From contig NZ_BDDE01000028.1 of the NCBI RefSeq assembly GCF_008327685.1, forward strand, positions 62,001 through 126,000: a stretch of 64,000 nucleotides of DNA, written 5' to 3'. The position numbers and the translations under genes are program-made. The notes under the pieces were generated by a model, which was given only the letters and a program-made list of their open reading frames with translations, ran no database searches and was not told where the DNA came from. The number at the start of each line of letters is the position of its first letter. The first letter of the stretch is position 1. Positions 16,439 to 24,993 of this stretch are shown piece after piece. The DNA is from Actinomadura sp. K4S16 (GTDB lineage: Bacteria; Actinomycetota; Actinomycetes; Streptosporangiales; Streptosporangiaceae).

Positions 16439-17596
16439 GTGATCAACGTCAGAGACCGGGGCGCCATCGGAGACGGCGTCGCCGACGACTCCGCGGCCTT
16501 CCAAGACGCCCTCACCGCAGGCGGCTGGATCTACGTGCCCCCCGGCGTGTACCTGCTGGCGACCCTGCCCCTCCGGATCCCGGCGCGGACCAGGCTGACC
16601 CTGGAGCCGGGCGCGGTCCTGCTCCGCGCCTCGCCGGAGGTCATGCTGACCAACACGCCGCCCGGCGGCTCCTCCTCCGGCGGGTACGGCGGGCCCGGCG
16701 GGATCCTGGTCGAGGGCGGCCTGTGGGACGTCAACGGGGTCGTGCGGACCGAGTACTCGGGGGCGCTCGCCTTCGCGCACGCCGAGGACATCACGGTCCG
16801 GGACGTCACCGTGCAGGACGTCCCCGGCTGGCACGCCGTCGAGTTCAACGCCTGCAAGAACACCCGCGTCCGCGACAGCCGCTTCATGGGGTTCTGGCAC
16901 ACCGGTGACCGGGGCGGCTCCGAGGCGGTCCAGTTCGACGCCGCCACGAGCACGACCGCCTACCCGTGGGGCGGCCCCTACGACGAGACCCCGTGCCAGG
17001 ACGCGTCGGTCACGGGCTGCCTGGTCGGCCCCTCCGGCACGCCCGGCACGCAGTCCTGGCCGCGCGGCGTCGGTTCGCACAACTGCGGGGCCACCGCGCA
17101 CAGCGGGATCCGCGTCGCCCGGAACGTGTTCGACCAGGTCACCGACTCCGGTGTCCGCACCTACAAGTGGTCAGAGTCGCTCATCGTCAACAACACGGTG
17201 AAAGCCTCACTTGGGGAGGGCATCGCGGTCCGGGACAGCACGTACCACACGGACGTGCTCGGCAACCAGGTGTTCGACTCGGGGCGGTCCGGGATCTGGG
17301 TGAACAACGGGTGCAGCCAGATCGGCATCCGGGGTAACACGGTCATCGGGTCCGGCAAGTCGGAGGACAGCGTCCACTACGGGATCCGGATCTCGAACAC
17401 CTGCAACCTCGTGCAGATCACCGGGAACCGGGTTCGCCGCCGCTCGGTCGGGCCGCACGCCCGGTACGGGCTGTCGCTGACCAGCACCTGCGACCGGTGC
17501 CAGCGGTACGGGAACTACCTGGCCGCCTCCGGGAACCTCGGCGCCATCGAGGACGTCTCGACGAACGTGATCATCGCCGCGACCGACGCAGCCTGA
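16439..17596 (+). CDS. Right-handed beta-helix (pectate lyase-like) tail spike
   Basis: 385 residues. INVRDRGAIGDGVADDSAAF and GGWIYVPPGVYLL are the typical start of a pectate_lyase_3 domain, followed by repeated beta-helix rungs (DITVRDVTVQDVPGWHAVEF, DVLGNQVFDSGRSGIWVNNG). Such spikes bind or cut surface polysaccharides. It starts with GTG; a good AGGAGG lies farther upstream at a tiny 11-codon frame ending just at this start (ATG 16407), so expression may be translationally coupled. Confidence 0.82.
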   Translation: MINVRDRGAIGDGVADDSAAFQDALTAGGWIYVPPGVYLLATLPLRIPARTRLTLEPGAVLLRASPEVMLTNTPPGGSSSGGYGGPGGILVEGGLWDVNGVVRTEYSGALAFAHAEDITVRDVTVQDVPGWHAVEFNACKNTRVRDSRFMGFWHTGDRGGSEAVQFDAATSTTAYPWGGPYDETPCQDASVTGCLVGPSGTPGTQSWPRGVGSHNCGATAHSGIRVARNVFDQVTDSGVRTYKWSESLIVNNTVKASLGEGIAVRDSTYHTDVLGNQVFDSGRSGIWVNNGCSQIGIRGNTVIGSGKSEDSVHYGIRISNTCNLVQITGNRVRRRSVGPHARYGLSLTSTCDRCQRYGNYLAASGNLGAIEDVSTNVIIAATDAA

Positions 17597-17633
17597 CGCC
17601 GCCTCCTCCCCGCCCCCCAGGCCGGAGGCCGAA

Positions 17634-18698
17634 ATGCCCGTGTTCGGGGTCGACTACGCGTGGGGCCGCCCCGGCACCGCCGCCCTCAAACGGGCCGGAG
17701 CGGAGTTCGCGTGCCGCTACCTGTCCCACGACACGACCGGCAAGAATCTCACCCGCGCCGAGGCCGTCCGGCTGTCCGACGCCGGGATATGGCTGGTGGC
17801 CGTGTGGGAGACCACCGCCCGCAGACCGCTGGCTGGCCGCGCGGCCGGGGCCGACGACGCCCGGCACGCGGACGCGCAGGCGAAGGCGTGCGGGATGCCG
17901 CCCGGGCGGCCGATCTACTTCGCCGCCGACTGGGACGCCACCGCGGCGCAGCAGGACGAGATCCACGCCTACCTGGACGGCGCGGCCAGCGTGATCGGCG
18001 TGGAGCGGGTCGGTCTCTACGGCGGCTACTGGCCCGTGAAGCGCGCGTTCGACGCAAAGAAGATCACCTACGGGTGGCAGACCTACGCCTGGTCCGGTGG
18101 CCGCTGGGACGCCCGCGCGCACCTCCGCCAGTACTCCAACGACCACAGGATCGACGGCGTCGGCCTGGACTACGACCACGCCATGGCCAGCGACTACGGG
18201 CAGTGGCGCGTGGGCGTCGCGCCCGAGAAGGGGGACGAGGACATGCCGCCGCTGCGGACCAGCCTCAGCAAGAGCAAGGCGCAGGAGCTCGCCTGGGGCC
18301 AGTTCACGAACATCCGCTGGGACAGGGAGAACGCCGACCCCGGCGACGCCCACGCCGACGGCGACTACCCCGGATACGTGGCCCCCGACTCCTCCTGGGC
18401 TGACCTCGACGCCGTGATCCAGGTCCGCGGCCTCGCGCCGGGCGACCAGTACCAGCTCCGCTTCGAGGTCCACGACTGGGCGAAGGGCAAGTCGACCGGG
18501 TCGTGGTCGGAGTGCCGCTGCGACGCCCTCGCCACCTCCGGCGACCAGTACGTCACCGGCTCCATGCCGAAGTACCTGCGGAAGGGGCAGCACGTCTACG
18601 CGGCCGTCGCGGTGTTCCGCGCGGAGGGCAGCGCGCCCGACCGGCCCGCCCCCAGGGCGATCGGCGGCCGCTACACGATCCGGCAGGAGCGGGCCTGA
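17634..18698 (+). CDS. Endolysin: DUF1906 glycoside hydrolase-like domain plus C-terminal domain
   Basis: 354 residues. Residues 1-200 (PVFGVDYAWGRPGTAALKRA, FACRYLSHDT, GRPIYFAADWDATAAQQDEI, RQYSNDHRIDGVGLDYDHAM) fit the DUF1906/Rv2525c-like TIM-barrel family found in actinophage lysins. Residues ~215-354 are a separate beta-rich region possibly binding the cell wall. No signal peptide, so release likely needs the upstream holin. Exact bond cleaved is not evident. Confidence 0.82.
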   Translation: MPVFGVDYAWGRPGTAALKRAGAEFACRYLSHDTTGKNLTRAEAVRLSDAGIWLVAVWETTARRPLAGRAAGADDARHADAQAKACGMPPGRPIYFAADWDATAAQQDEIHAYLDGAASVIGVERVGLYGGYWPVKRAFDAKKITYGWQTYAWSGGRWDARAHLRQYSNDHRIDGVGLDYDHAMASDYGQWRVGVAPEKGDEDMPPLRTSLSKSKAQELAWGQFTNIRWDRENADPGDAHADGDYPGYVAPDSSWADLDAVIQVRGLAPGDQYQLRFEVHDWAKGKSTGSWSECRCDALATSGDQYVTGSMPKYLRKGQHVYAAVAVFRAEGSAPDRPAPRAIGGRYTIRQERA

Positions 18699-18721
18699 CC
18701 GCCCGGCGAGAGGAGGCGGCG

Positions 18722-19006
18722 GTGGACTTCGGATACGCGCTGGCCCGGCTCCGGGACGGCTCCCGCGTGGCGCGGGCGGGCTGGGACGCTCCGGGCCGGT
18801 GGGTGGTCCTGCAGCAGGGCTACCCGGACGGCATCGCGATCAACAGGAACACGGCCGAGGCGACGGGCCTGCCGCAGGGCACGATCTGCCGGTTCCGCCC
18901 GTACCTGATGCTGCACGACTCGGACGGGGCGTTCGTGCCGTGGCAGCCGACCATGGTCGATGTCCTGGCGGGGGACTGGCGGGTGCTTGCCGGCCAGGAG
19001 CCGTGA
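18722..19006 (+). CDS. Tad2-like (DUF2829) anti-defence protein
   Basis: 94 residues from a GTG behind GAGAGGAGG. The sequence FGYALARLRDGSRVARAGWD, then RPYLMLHDSDGAFVPWQPTM and DVLAGDWRVL, follows the DUF2829 pattern (FGxAlxxLkxGkxVxRxGW ... P-h-hhh-...-VPW ... DhLAxDW). Members of this family (Tad2) are phage proteins that sequester cyclic nucleotide-type signals made by Thoeris and some CBASS defences. The family match is strong by eye; whether this one binds the same ligands is inference. Confidence 0.85.
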   Translation: MDFGYALARLRDGSRVARAGWDAPGRWVVLQQGYPDGIAINRNTAEATGLPQGTICRFRPYLMLHDSDGAFVPWQPTMVDVLAGDWRVLAGQEP

Positions 19007-19014
19007 ACCGGGCT

Positions 19015-19062
19015 GCGCGCCCCCGCGCGTCCCTCCCCCCGAGGGGGTGCGCGGGGGCGCGC
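19015..19062 (+). terminator. Long GC-rich terminator hairpin after the Tad2-like gene
   Basis: GCGCGCCCCCGCGC pairs with its exact complement (14 bp), enclosing a second short hairpin-forming loop. Confidence 0.7.
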
Positions 19063-19164
19063 TCTGTCCGGCGGGGCTGACGTGCGCTTTCTCCTCGCAT
19101 GGTCTTCGTTTGTGGCCTAAACTGGAGCCATCCCCCTGGCCGTTCGACTCTGGAGATGATCAGC

Positions 19165-19452
19165 ATGGGACGGCACCTGTCTGTGAGCCGTGGGACCCCC
19201 CGCCCCCGGCCGGTGCAGCTCACCCTGGACCAGGCGCTGCTGCCGCGTGCGTACGCGCGGCTGTACGCGCCGAGTGCGCGGCGGCGGCTGTGGGCGTTCT
19301 CGTACACGTGCCCGTCGTGCGGCGGCACCCACCTGGGGCGGTCCCGTGAGCTGGACGCGGTCAAGGGGACGCGGAAGGCCGGGTGCGGGAGGAAGGTCTG
19401 GCTGGAGGTCTCGTCGGTGGACCTCGAGGTGCGGGAGCCGGTGGGGGCGTGA
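19165..19452 (+). CDS. Zinc-ribbon-like small protein
   Basis: 95 residues from the ATG behind GGAG. YTCPSCGGTHLGRS followed by AGCGRKVWLEV gives a CxxC and a further Cys, likely a small zinc ribbon. A short element resembling the phage operator (GTGGCCTAAACT) lies about 50 bases upstream. Function unknown; starts at 19156 or 19099 are also open. Confidence 0.66.
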   Translation: MGRHLSVSRGTPRPRPVQLTLDQALLPRAYARLYAPSARRRLWAFSYTCPSCGGTHLGRSRELDAVKGTRKAGCGRKVWLEVSSVDLEVREPVGA

Positions 19453-19526
19453 CGCGGGGCTGAGCTGGCCTGTGGGCCCCGTGCGGGGGGTGTCCGGGGG
19501 CTAGCTGGGGCTGGGGTCGGACGGAC

Positions 19527-19559
19527 GGAGAGGGGGCAACCTCGGGTTGCCCCCTCTCC
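19527..19559. terminator. Perfect hairpin terminator, second copy of GGGGGCAACC type
   Basis: GGAGAGGGGGCAACC pairs exactly with its complement across a TCG loop (15-bp stem), between convergent genes. Confidence 0.75.
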
Positions 19560-19571
19560 GTCGTGCGGGGG

Positions 19572-20294
19572 TCAGGCCGCCTCGCTGTCGCGGGCGGCGG
19601 TGGCGGCGGCCTCGATGCTGCGGGCGAGGACCGGCAGCCAGGGGGCCCGGAAGCCCGTCTGGGTGGTGCGCACCTTCTTCGCCTTCATGTCCTCGTGCAG
19701 GGCGCAGATCGCCATGACGAGCTGGGCGGCCCCCGTGTACGTGGTGGTGAGGTGGGCGTTGAAGCCGTTGCCGGCGCGCTTGACCGTGGCGGCCTCGATG
19801 TCGGCCAGCAGTCCGGCGTTCGCCTCGGGGTCCAGGCGGCGCGCGATGAAGGTCAGCGCGCGGTTGCCGATGCGCAGCTTGACGTTGTGCTCCTCGGCGG
19901 CCTGGGCAGTGGCCGCCTCGGTGGCCTGCTCGGCGGCCTCCTCGGCGAGGATGGCCGTGCAGTTGGCGCAGACCTTGTAGTCGGCCTTCTTGCCGGTGGC
20001 CGGGTGGGTGGCGTCGGCCTCGCAGGGGACGGTGCCGTCGGCGCGGAGCGGGTGCTTGCGCTGGCCGGACTTGGTGACGACGTACTCCATGGCGGTGTCC
20101 TCCTCGGACGTGGTGGTGGGCAGTTCGCGCCAGGTGAGGCGGTAACCGGCGTGCTGGTAGCCGCCCTTGCGGTAGGCGCTGCCGGGGACGCCCTGGGCCT
20201 CCAGCTCGTCGCGGAGCGTGTTCCAGTCGGAGAAGGTCTCCGTCCTGGTGGGGGTCTGGCCGACCCGCTCCGTGATGCTGAGTTCCCAGGTCAT
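19572..20294 (-). CDS. Phage protein of unknown function, 240 residues
   Basis: An N-terminal domain (~1-65, LSITERVGQTPTRTETFSDW) looks like a small alpha/beta module. The middle has a zinc-like pattern (VPCEADATH ... VCANC), and residues ~105-240 are mostly helix (AEEAAEQATEAATAQAAEEH). It is divergent from the 20471 operon and both share a regulatory region with two phage-family promoters. Confidence 0.76.
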   Translation of the reverse strand: MTWELSITERVGQTPTRTETFSDWNTLRDELEAQGVPGSAYRKGGYQHAGYRLTWRELPTTTSEEDTAMEYVVTKSGQRKHPLRADGTVPCEADATHPATGKKADYKVCANCTAILAEEAAEQATEAATAQAAEEHNVKLRIGNRALTFIARRLDPEANAGLLADIEAATVKRAGNGFNAHLTTTYTGAAQLVMAICALHEDMKAKKVRTTQTGFRAPWLPVLARSIEAAATAARDSEAA

Positions 20295-20334
20295 TGCGTT
20301 CTCCCGTGTGCGTTGCTTTGTTCTTATGTCCTTA

Positions 20335-20363
20335 AGTTTGGCCTATAATAGGGACGTAGTCAA
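20335..20363 (-). promoter_or_regulatory. Phage-family promoter/operator, copy 5
   Basis: On the minus strand: TTGACT, 17-base spacer ACGTCCCTATTATAGGC, CAAACT. The plus strand also reads TATAAT at 20344-20349, so the element could fire both ways. Confidence 0.75.
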
Positions 20364-20410
20364 GCGAGGACGCCCTAATCGGACGTCTTGGCCAAATGAG
20401 GCCACAATCG

Positions 20411-20439
20411 TTGACATAGGCTCTGTATTAGGCCAAACT
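20411..20439 (+). promoter_or_regulatory. Phage-family promoter/operator, copy 6
   Basis: On the plus strand: TTGACA (perfect -35), 17-base spacer TAGGCTCTGTATTAGGC, CAAACT, followed by TAGGGACATAA as in the other copies. It drives the 20471-24978 run. Confidence 0.78.
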
Positions 20440-20470
20440 TAGGGACATAACGAGGTGATGAGGAGGCGAG

Positions 20471-20899
20471 ATGCGCACCGACCCCACGCTGACCGAGCGA
20501 GCCATCCGGCAGCACGGCTACCAGATGGGGGACCACCTGGACGGCACCGGGCCCGGCCGCTGCGCCCGCTGCGGACGCCGCAGTTCCGCGCACATGGGCC
20601 GGATCTGCCGCGCCAAGGTGCTGACCGCCCTCCGCGAGCTCGGCCGCACCCGGTACGCCCACAAGCCCCGGCTCGTGGCCCGCGCCGAGGAGCTGCTCGA
20701 CAGCGGCGGGGTCGTGCTGCTCCGCGGCCGGATCTGCCGCACGGTCGGCAGCGACGGCGCGGTGTACCTGACGCACCCGCTCGGCTGCAACTGCCCCGCC
20801 GGACTGCGCTCGCGGCACCTCTGCCACCACCGCATCGCGGTGGACGCCTTCACCTCCACCCTGCCCGACCACCACGGCGACCGCGCGGCCGCCGCCTGA
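20471..20899 (+). CDS. SWIM-type zinc finger protein
   Basis: 142 residues. CNCPAGLRSRHLCHH is a SWIM zinc-binding pattern (CxC...CxH), and CARCGRRSSAHMGRIC is a second Cys/His cluster. SWIM domains bind nucleic acid or proteins. It is the first gene after the perfect-box promoter, with AGGAGG upstream of the ATG, so probably an early phage protein. Confidence 0.74.
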   Translation: MRTDPTLTERAIRQHGYQMGDHLDGTGPGRCARCGRRSSAHMGRICRAKVLTALRELGRTRYAHKPRLVARAEELLDSGGVVLLRGRICRTVGSDGAVYLTHPLGCNCPAGLRSRHLCHHRIAVDAFTSTLPDHHGDRAAAA

Positions 20900-20916
20900 C
20901 CACGAAAGGGAACCCC

Positions 20917-21366
20917 ATGCGCCTCATGGACGCCAGCCACCTGCCCACCGGGACCCCCGTGAACACGCAGGGCGGCATCCGCGCCGCCTTCCAGCGGCTC
21001 GACACCCCCGAGGAGGCGCGCAGCCTCGGCTACACCCGGTGCGCCACCGTGACCCTCCCCAGCGGCGAGGACATGCGGGTCGCCCCCGCGAACCTCAGCC
21101 GCGCCCCCCGCCAGCCCGAGTTCACCGCCACCCGCCGCGACCTCCGGGGGGACACGCACACGATCACCGTCGAGCGGCTGCCCGAGGAGGTCGCCCCCCT
21201 CCGGGTCATGCCGCCGTTCAAGCCCGGCCGCCTCGTCATCGTCGAGCGCCGGGGAGGCCGCTTCGCGCGGATCTGGGCCACCGAGGACGACCTCTGGTCC
21301 GGGACCTCCATGGAGGTCTCCGCGCAGGCCATCGCCGACGAGATCGGCGCCCGCTACATCCCCTGA
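20917..21366 (+). CDS. Phage protein of unknown function, 149 residues
   Basis: Starts at ATG with GAAAGGGA upstream. Sequence is beta-rich (CATVTLPSGEDMRVAPANLS, DTHTITVERLPEEVAPLRVM) with an acidic C-terminal helix. Second gene of the early-type plus-strand run; not recognised. Confidence 0.74.
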   Translation: MRLMDASHLPTGTPVNTQGGIRAAFQRLDTPEEARSLGYTRCATVTLPSGEDMRVAPANLSRAPRQPEFTATRRDLRGDTHTITVERLPEEVAPLRVMPPFKPGRLVIVERRGGRFARIWATEDDLWSGTSMEVSAQAIADEIGARYIP

Positions 21367-21417
21367 CCCCGCACCCCTACCGATCCCCTACCGATCCCAC
21401 CGAGAGGCGCCCCTCCG

Positions 21418-22140
21418 ATGACGACCGAGCAGAACCCCAAGCTGGCCAAGATCCGCGCACTGCTGGCCAAGGCCGAGTCCACCGAGTTCCCCGAGGAGGC
21501 CGCGGAGCTCACCGCCAAGGCGGCCGAGCTGATGGCCAAGTACGGGATCGACCAGGCGATGATCCCAGAGGCCGACGCCGACGCCGACAAGATCACGGAC
21601 CGGCACATCGAGTGCTGGGCGCCCTGGGCCCGCGAGAAGGTGCGGTTCCTCTGCGCCCTGGCCGTCGAGATGCGCTGCCGCGCCATCTGGATCACCAACG
21701 GCGGCGGCAAGGGCTGGTGCCTCGTCCACGTCTACGGCTACGAGTCCGACATCGAGCGCCTCGAACTGCTGTACACCTCCCTGCTCGTCCAGATGTCGCA
21801 CGCCCTCGCGGCCGCCGAGCCGCGCGGGAAGAACAAGCGGACCTGGCAGCGGTCCTTCCTCTACGGCTACATCACCACCGTCGTCGCCAGGGTGTGGAGG
21901 GCCGAGTCCCGCGCGGCCGACGACGCCCAGAAGGCCAGCAGCGGGAAGGCCGAACTCGTCCTCGCCGACCGCGAGTCCATGGTGAACGCCCGCTTCCAGC
22001 AGGCCCACCCGGACGCGAAGCCGTACAAGGCCCGGTACTCCAGCGTGGGCATCCGCGAAGGGATGGAGGCCGGGAACCGCGCCGACATCGGCCAGAAGCG
22101 CACCGACTCCGGCGACCGGCACGCCCTCTCCGGAGGCTGA
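21418..22140 (+). CDS. DUF2786 domain protein
   Basis: 240 residues. The N-terminal 50 residues (LAKIRALLAKAESTEFPEEA, ELTAKAAELMAKYGIDQAMI) are the DUF2786 signature found in many phage and bacterial proteins; the rest (VRFLCALAVEMRCRAIWITN, ESDIERLELLYTSLLVQMSH, FLYGYITTVVARVW) follows the usual extension of this family. The role is unknown. Confidence 0.86.
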   Translation: MTTEQNPKLAKIRALLAKAESTEFPEEAAELTAKAAELMAKYGIDQAMIPEADADADKITDRHIECWAPWAREKVRFLCALAVEMRCRAIWITNGGGKGWCLVHVYGYESDIERLELLYTSLLVQMSHALAAAEPRGKNKRTWQRSFLYGYITTVVARVWRAESRAADDAQKASSGKAELVLADRESMVNARFQQAHPDAKPYKARYSSVGIREGMEAGNRADIGQKRTDSGDRHALSGG

Positions 22141-22149
22141 ACCGACCAC

Positions 22150-22178
22150 GGGCGCCCCGGCGGTCCGGCGGGGCGCCC
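22150..22178 (+). terminator. Hairpin downstream of the DUF2786 gene
   Basis: GGGCGCCCC pairs with GGGGCGCCC across an 11-base loop, in the gap before the next gene. Confidence 0.5.
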
Positions 22179-22220
22179 CTCCCACCCGACCAGGTTCAAC
22201 GACAGGAAGGACCACACCCC

Positions 22221-22673
22221 ATGACCGCACCGGAACGGCTGACCCCGGTGATGCGCCAGGTCCTGGCCGACGCGCTACGCGCCCGCCCGGACGACGACCT
22301 CCGCGCCCCCGTCACCGGCAGGCCGGCCACCGTGAAGGCCCTCATCGCCCGCGGCCTCGCCATGCCGGACCAGACCGACGACGACGGCCCGCCGATCCTC
22401 ACCCGGCAGGGCGTCACCGCCGCCGCGAAGGTCATCGACCCCGAGCGGCCGACCCTCCAGCCCGGCGACCTCGTCGTCTATCACGGCTCGATCGAGTTCG
22501 AGCACGACAACGAGTACATCGTGCTCCAGCCCTGGTTCGGCCGCTACAGGCTCGTCGACGCCGAGTACCACCGCTTCTACCTCGACCAGGCCCGGCGCAC
22601 GTCGATCTCCTACACCGGACACCAGGTCGAGGTCCCCGAAATCTTCGCGGACAGCGGGGCAGGGGCGTCGTGA
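22221..22673 (+). CDS. Phage protein of unknown function, 150 residues
   Basis: An N-terminal half that looks like a small winged-helix-type segment (ATVKALIARGLAM, PPILTRQGVTAAAKVI) is followed by a beta-rich half (GDLVVYHGSIEFEHDNEYIV). The gene has AGGAAGG upstream and overlaps the next start (GTGA). Not assigned to a family. Confidence 0.72.
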   Translation: MTAPERLTPVMRQVLADALRARPDDDLRAPVTGRPATVKALIARGLAMPDQTDDDGPPILTRQGVTAAAKVIDPERPTLQPGDLVVYHGSIEFEHDNEYIVLQPWFGRYRLVDAEYHRFYLDQARRTSISYTGHQVEVPEIFADSGAGAS

Positions 22674-23086
22674 GCGGCACCCCGGACAGCGAGCCCCTGC
22701 CGGTCGAGGTGGAGGGCGAGGGCACGCGGGTGCGCTGCGCCTACCACGCGGGCGAGGGCCGCAGGAAGAGCACGGCGACCGCCGTCGACACCGCCGGGAG
22801 CTGCGCGTGCGTCGAGGTGTTCTGCAAGGCCGAGTCGGACGGGTTCCACGAGCACATCTACGAGGTCGGCCTCGGCGGGATCTTCACCCGCGCCCGTGTC
22901 GAGCACGGGCTGCACAGCTGGATGGACGAGTGGCAGGCCGACTACCCCGACCGGACCGCCTTCACGCTGACGCTGCCCCGCTCGACCCGCGACTTCCCGT
23001 CGCTGGAGGCCGCCTTCGCCCACCTCGGCATCCCCCGCTTCCCCGCACCCGCCTGCACCATCGACACCGAAGGAGAACGATCATGA
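22670..23086 (+). CDS. Cys-containing phage protein, 138 residues
   Basis: GTG start overlapping the preceding stop. The first half contains CAYHAGEGRRK and CACVEVFC clusters that may bind metal; the second half is helical with ESDGFHEHIYEVGLGGIFTR. Coupled by ATGA overlap to the next gene. Function unknown. Confidence 0.7.
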   Translation: MSGTPDSEPLPVEVEGEGTRVRCAYHAGEGRRKSTATAVDTAGSCACVEVFCKAESDGFHEHIYEVGLGGIFTRARVEHGLHSWMDEWQADYPDRTAFTLTLPRSTRDFPSLEAAFAHLGIPRFPAPACTIDTEGERS

Positions 23087-23451
23087 CCGTCACCCGCGAG
23101 GAGGCCGAGCAGGTCCTCGAAGCGATCAAGAAGCAGTACAAGCCGTACTGGCAGGACGATCTCGGCGACCCCTACGGCCCCGCGCCGGAGCTGTTCGAGG
23201 ACTGGTCCTGGCGGGACCACTCCACCGCGTTCGCGGTGGTCTGGGAAGTGGGGCCGTTCGAGTGGGCGTACCGGGCCGGGTGCGGGGGCGTCGACCCGGA
23301 GCTGGTCGAGCTGTACGCCGCCGAGCTGGGCGGCACACGGGAGGGCCGCGCCAAGGCCCGCGAGCTGGCCCACAACGATCCCGTCCCGGTGCCGGCCGGG
23401 ATCCGCCTGGAGCCCATCACCACCTTCGCGGTCGGGATCTACAAGGACTGA
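23083..23451 (+). CDS. Phage protein of unknown function, 122 residues
   Basis: MTVTREEAEQVLEAIKKQYK, WSWRDHSTAFAVVWEVGPFE and VELYAAELGGTREGRAKARE are characteristic stretches; the family resembles small actinophage proteins of unknown role. AAGGAGAACG serves as ribosome site, and the start overlaps the previous stop. Confidence 0.75.
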   Translation: MTVTREEAEQVLEAIKKQYKPYWQDDLGDPYGPAPELFEDWSWRDHSTAFAVVWEVGPFEWAYRAGCGGVDPELVELYAAELGGTREGRAKARELAHNDPVPVPAGIRLEPITTFAVGIYKD

Positions 23452-23514
23452 CCGCTCCACCAGACCCGGAGGGGCGCGACACGCCTCTACGGGCGGGCAC
23501 GGGCCTACCCGGAT

Positions 23515-23537
23515 AAGTCCCTGGTGCAGGCCACTAT
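23515..23537 (+). promoter_or_regulatory. Degenerate phage-family operator, copy 7
   Basis: Spacer-like AAGTCCCTGGTGCAGGC followed by CACTAT and TAGAGACAG matches the operator core, but no -35 hexamer precedes it. It lies 30 bases ahead of the 23568 gene. Confidence 0.5.
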
Positions 23538-23567
23538 TAGAGACAGATCAGAGGACAGGAGGTCACT

Positions 23568-23918
23568 GTGGACGCTGCGGAGATCCTCGCGCTGCCCCTG
23601 CGGGCGCGGCACGGAGAACTGAAGGTCGCGATGCGCACCTGGTCGGCGGAGCTCCAGGACCGCGCCGAGGAACTCGCGGCCCAGGACGCGACCACGAGGG
23701 AGATCGCCGAGGCCCTCGGCACGCCGCGAGAGGTCGTGCTGACGGGCGACGGCCGCCACGCGCACCTCGGCGAGGTGTGCGACGCGGCCAGGCACGCGCG
23801 GCTCATCCCCTACGAGCACTGGACCGCCGAGGGGCTCGTCAGCCGCGGCTTCGTCTGCCACCAGACGTTCTGCCGCCGCGTCGTGCCGACCGTCGAGCCC
23901 GCCAGCGAGCACGCCTGA
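23568..23918 (+). CDS. Small phage protein with helix-turn-helix-like segment
   Basis: 116 residues from GTG with ACAGGAGG upstream. Residues ~38-55 (ATTREIAEALGTPREVVL) resemble a helix-turn-helix. The C terminus has CHQTFCRR. Position behind a degenerate operator suggests phage-controlled expression; role unknown. Confidence 0.68.
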   Translation: MDAAEILALPLRARHGELKVAMRTWSAELQDRAEELAAQDATTREIAEALGTPREVVLTGDGRHAHLGEVCDAARHARLIPYEHWTAEGLVSRGFVCHQTFCRRVVPTVEPASEHA

Positions 23919-23932
23919 GAGGAGGCCCCGCC

Positions 23933-24280
23933 GTGCCGCACTACCACGTCGTGATCGAGGGCGCGGTGACCTGCGTCGCCGAGCTGGAGACGGCCACGGA
24001 CGCGTACCGCGCCGCGATCGCGGCGTGGCAGGCGGGAAGGCCGGCCTGCCGCTACGACGGGACCCCGTACGGCGAGTGCGCCGAGCACCCGGCCGCCGCC
24101 GTGCGGGACCACCCGTGCCAGGCGTGCGAGGACCGGCGGAGCGCCCTGGAGGCGCTCAACCACCTGGCCGACCGGCCCCTGCCGGGCGGCCACTACTTCC
24201 GGGCCGGGCGGAGCATCTACCGCCTGGCCCGCCAGAAGACCCCCTACACCGACTGCTACAGGGCCGGAGGCAGCCCATGA
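23933..24280 (+). CDS. Cys-rich phage protein, 115 residues
   Basis: GTG start with GAGAGGAGG upstream. The sequence has YGECAEHPAAAVRDHPCQAC, a likely zinc-binding cluster, and a basic C terminus (YRLARQKTPYTDCYRAGG). It overlaps the next gene by four bases. Not recognised. Confidence 0.68.
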   Translation: MPHYHVVIEGAVTCVAELETATDAYRAAIAAWQAGRPACRYDGTPYGECAEHPAAAVRDHPCQACEDRRSALEALNHLADRPLPGGHYFRAGRSIYRLARQKTPYTDCYRAGGSP

Positions 24281-24978
24281 CCGAGAACGACACCACCCCC
24301 CACGGGACACCCCGCCGCGCCACCGTGCGCGAGGTGGCCGACAAGCTCCTGGACTCGCTGCTCGCGTTGCAGCGCTCCGAGGACCCGGCCTTCACCTCGG
24401 ACGGCCGGACCGGGGACGGCACCTACCCCTACGGGGCGGTCGCGGACGCCTACCGGTCCGCGCTGGCCCGCATCCCCGGCATCGCGGCCCGGGACGTCTG
24501 GGACATCTACAAGCGGACCGTGCACGGCGGGGAGCCCCTCGCCGAGGTCCTGGAGGCCGTGATCGCGGCGTGGTTCGGGCCGCCGCCACCGTCCGGGGAC
24601 CGCGCGCGGGACGCCGTGTTCGCCGAGGTCCGCGCGGAAGGCGGGACCGTGGTCCGCGCGTCCGGCTACATCACCCAGGACGGGCGGCGGCTCCTGGAGC
24701 TGGGCATCGACCACCCCGCGATCTCCGTCCCCGTCTACGCCTACCTCGCCCCGGAGCAGGCCCGGCCGCTCCACGCCGGGGCGGGCGCGTGGCTGCGGGC
24801 CCACGACCCGGCGCACGCGGAGCCGATCGGCTTCGAGGCCCTGTCGGCGTCGTTCGACCGCATCGGCGAGGCGATCGACGAGTGGCTGGCGGGCCGGGCC
24901 ACCGACAAGGAGACCCTGGACAAGGTGGTCGAGCAGGTCGGCGAGCATGAGCCGCCGCTCGGGCCGGACCGCTCGTAG
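24277..24978 (+). CDS. Phage protein of unknown function, 233 residues
   Basis: A mostly helical N-terminal domain (ATVREVADKLLDSLLALQRS, VADAYRSALARIPGIAARDV) precedes a mixed domain (VYAYLAPEQARPLHAGAGAW) and an acidic tail. The last gene of the 20471-24978 run, followed by a 320-base gap with structured sequence. Unrecognised. Confidence 0.74.
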   Translation: MTENDTTPHGTPRRATVREVADKLLDSLLALQRSEDPAFTSDGRTGDGTYPYGAVADAYRSALARIPGIAARDVWDIYKRTVHGGEPLAEVLEAVIAAWFGPPPPSGDRARDAVFAEVRAEGGTVVRASGYITQDGRRLLELGIDHPAISVPVYAYLAPEQARPLHAGAGAWLRAHDPAHAEPIGFEALSASFDRIGEAIDEWLAGRATDKETLDKVVEQVGEHEPPLGPDRS

Positions 24979-24993
24979 CCGGCCGCATTGACT

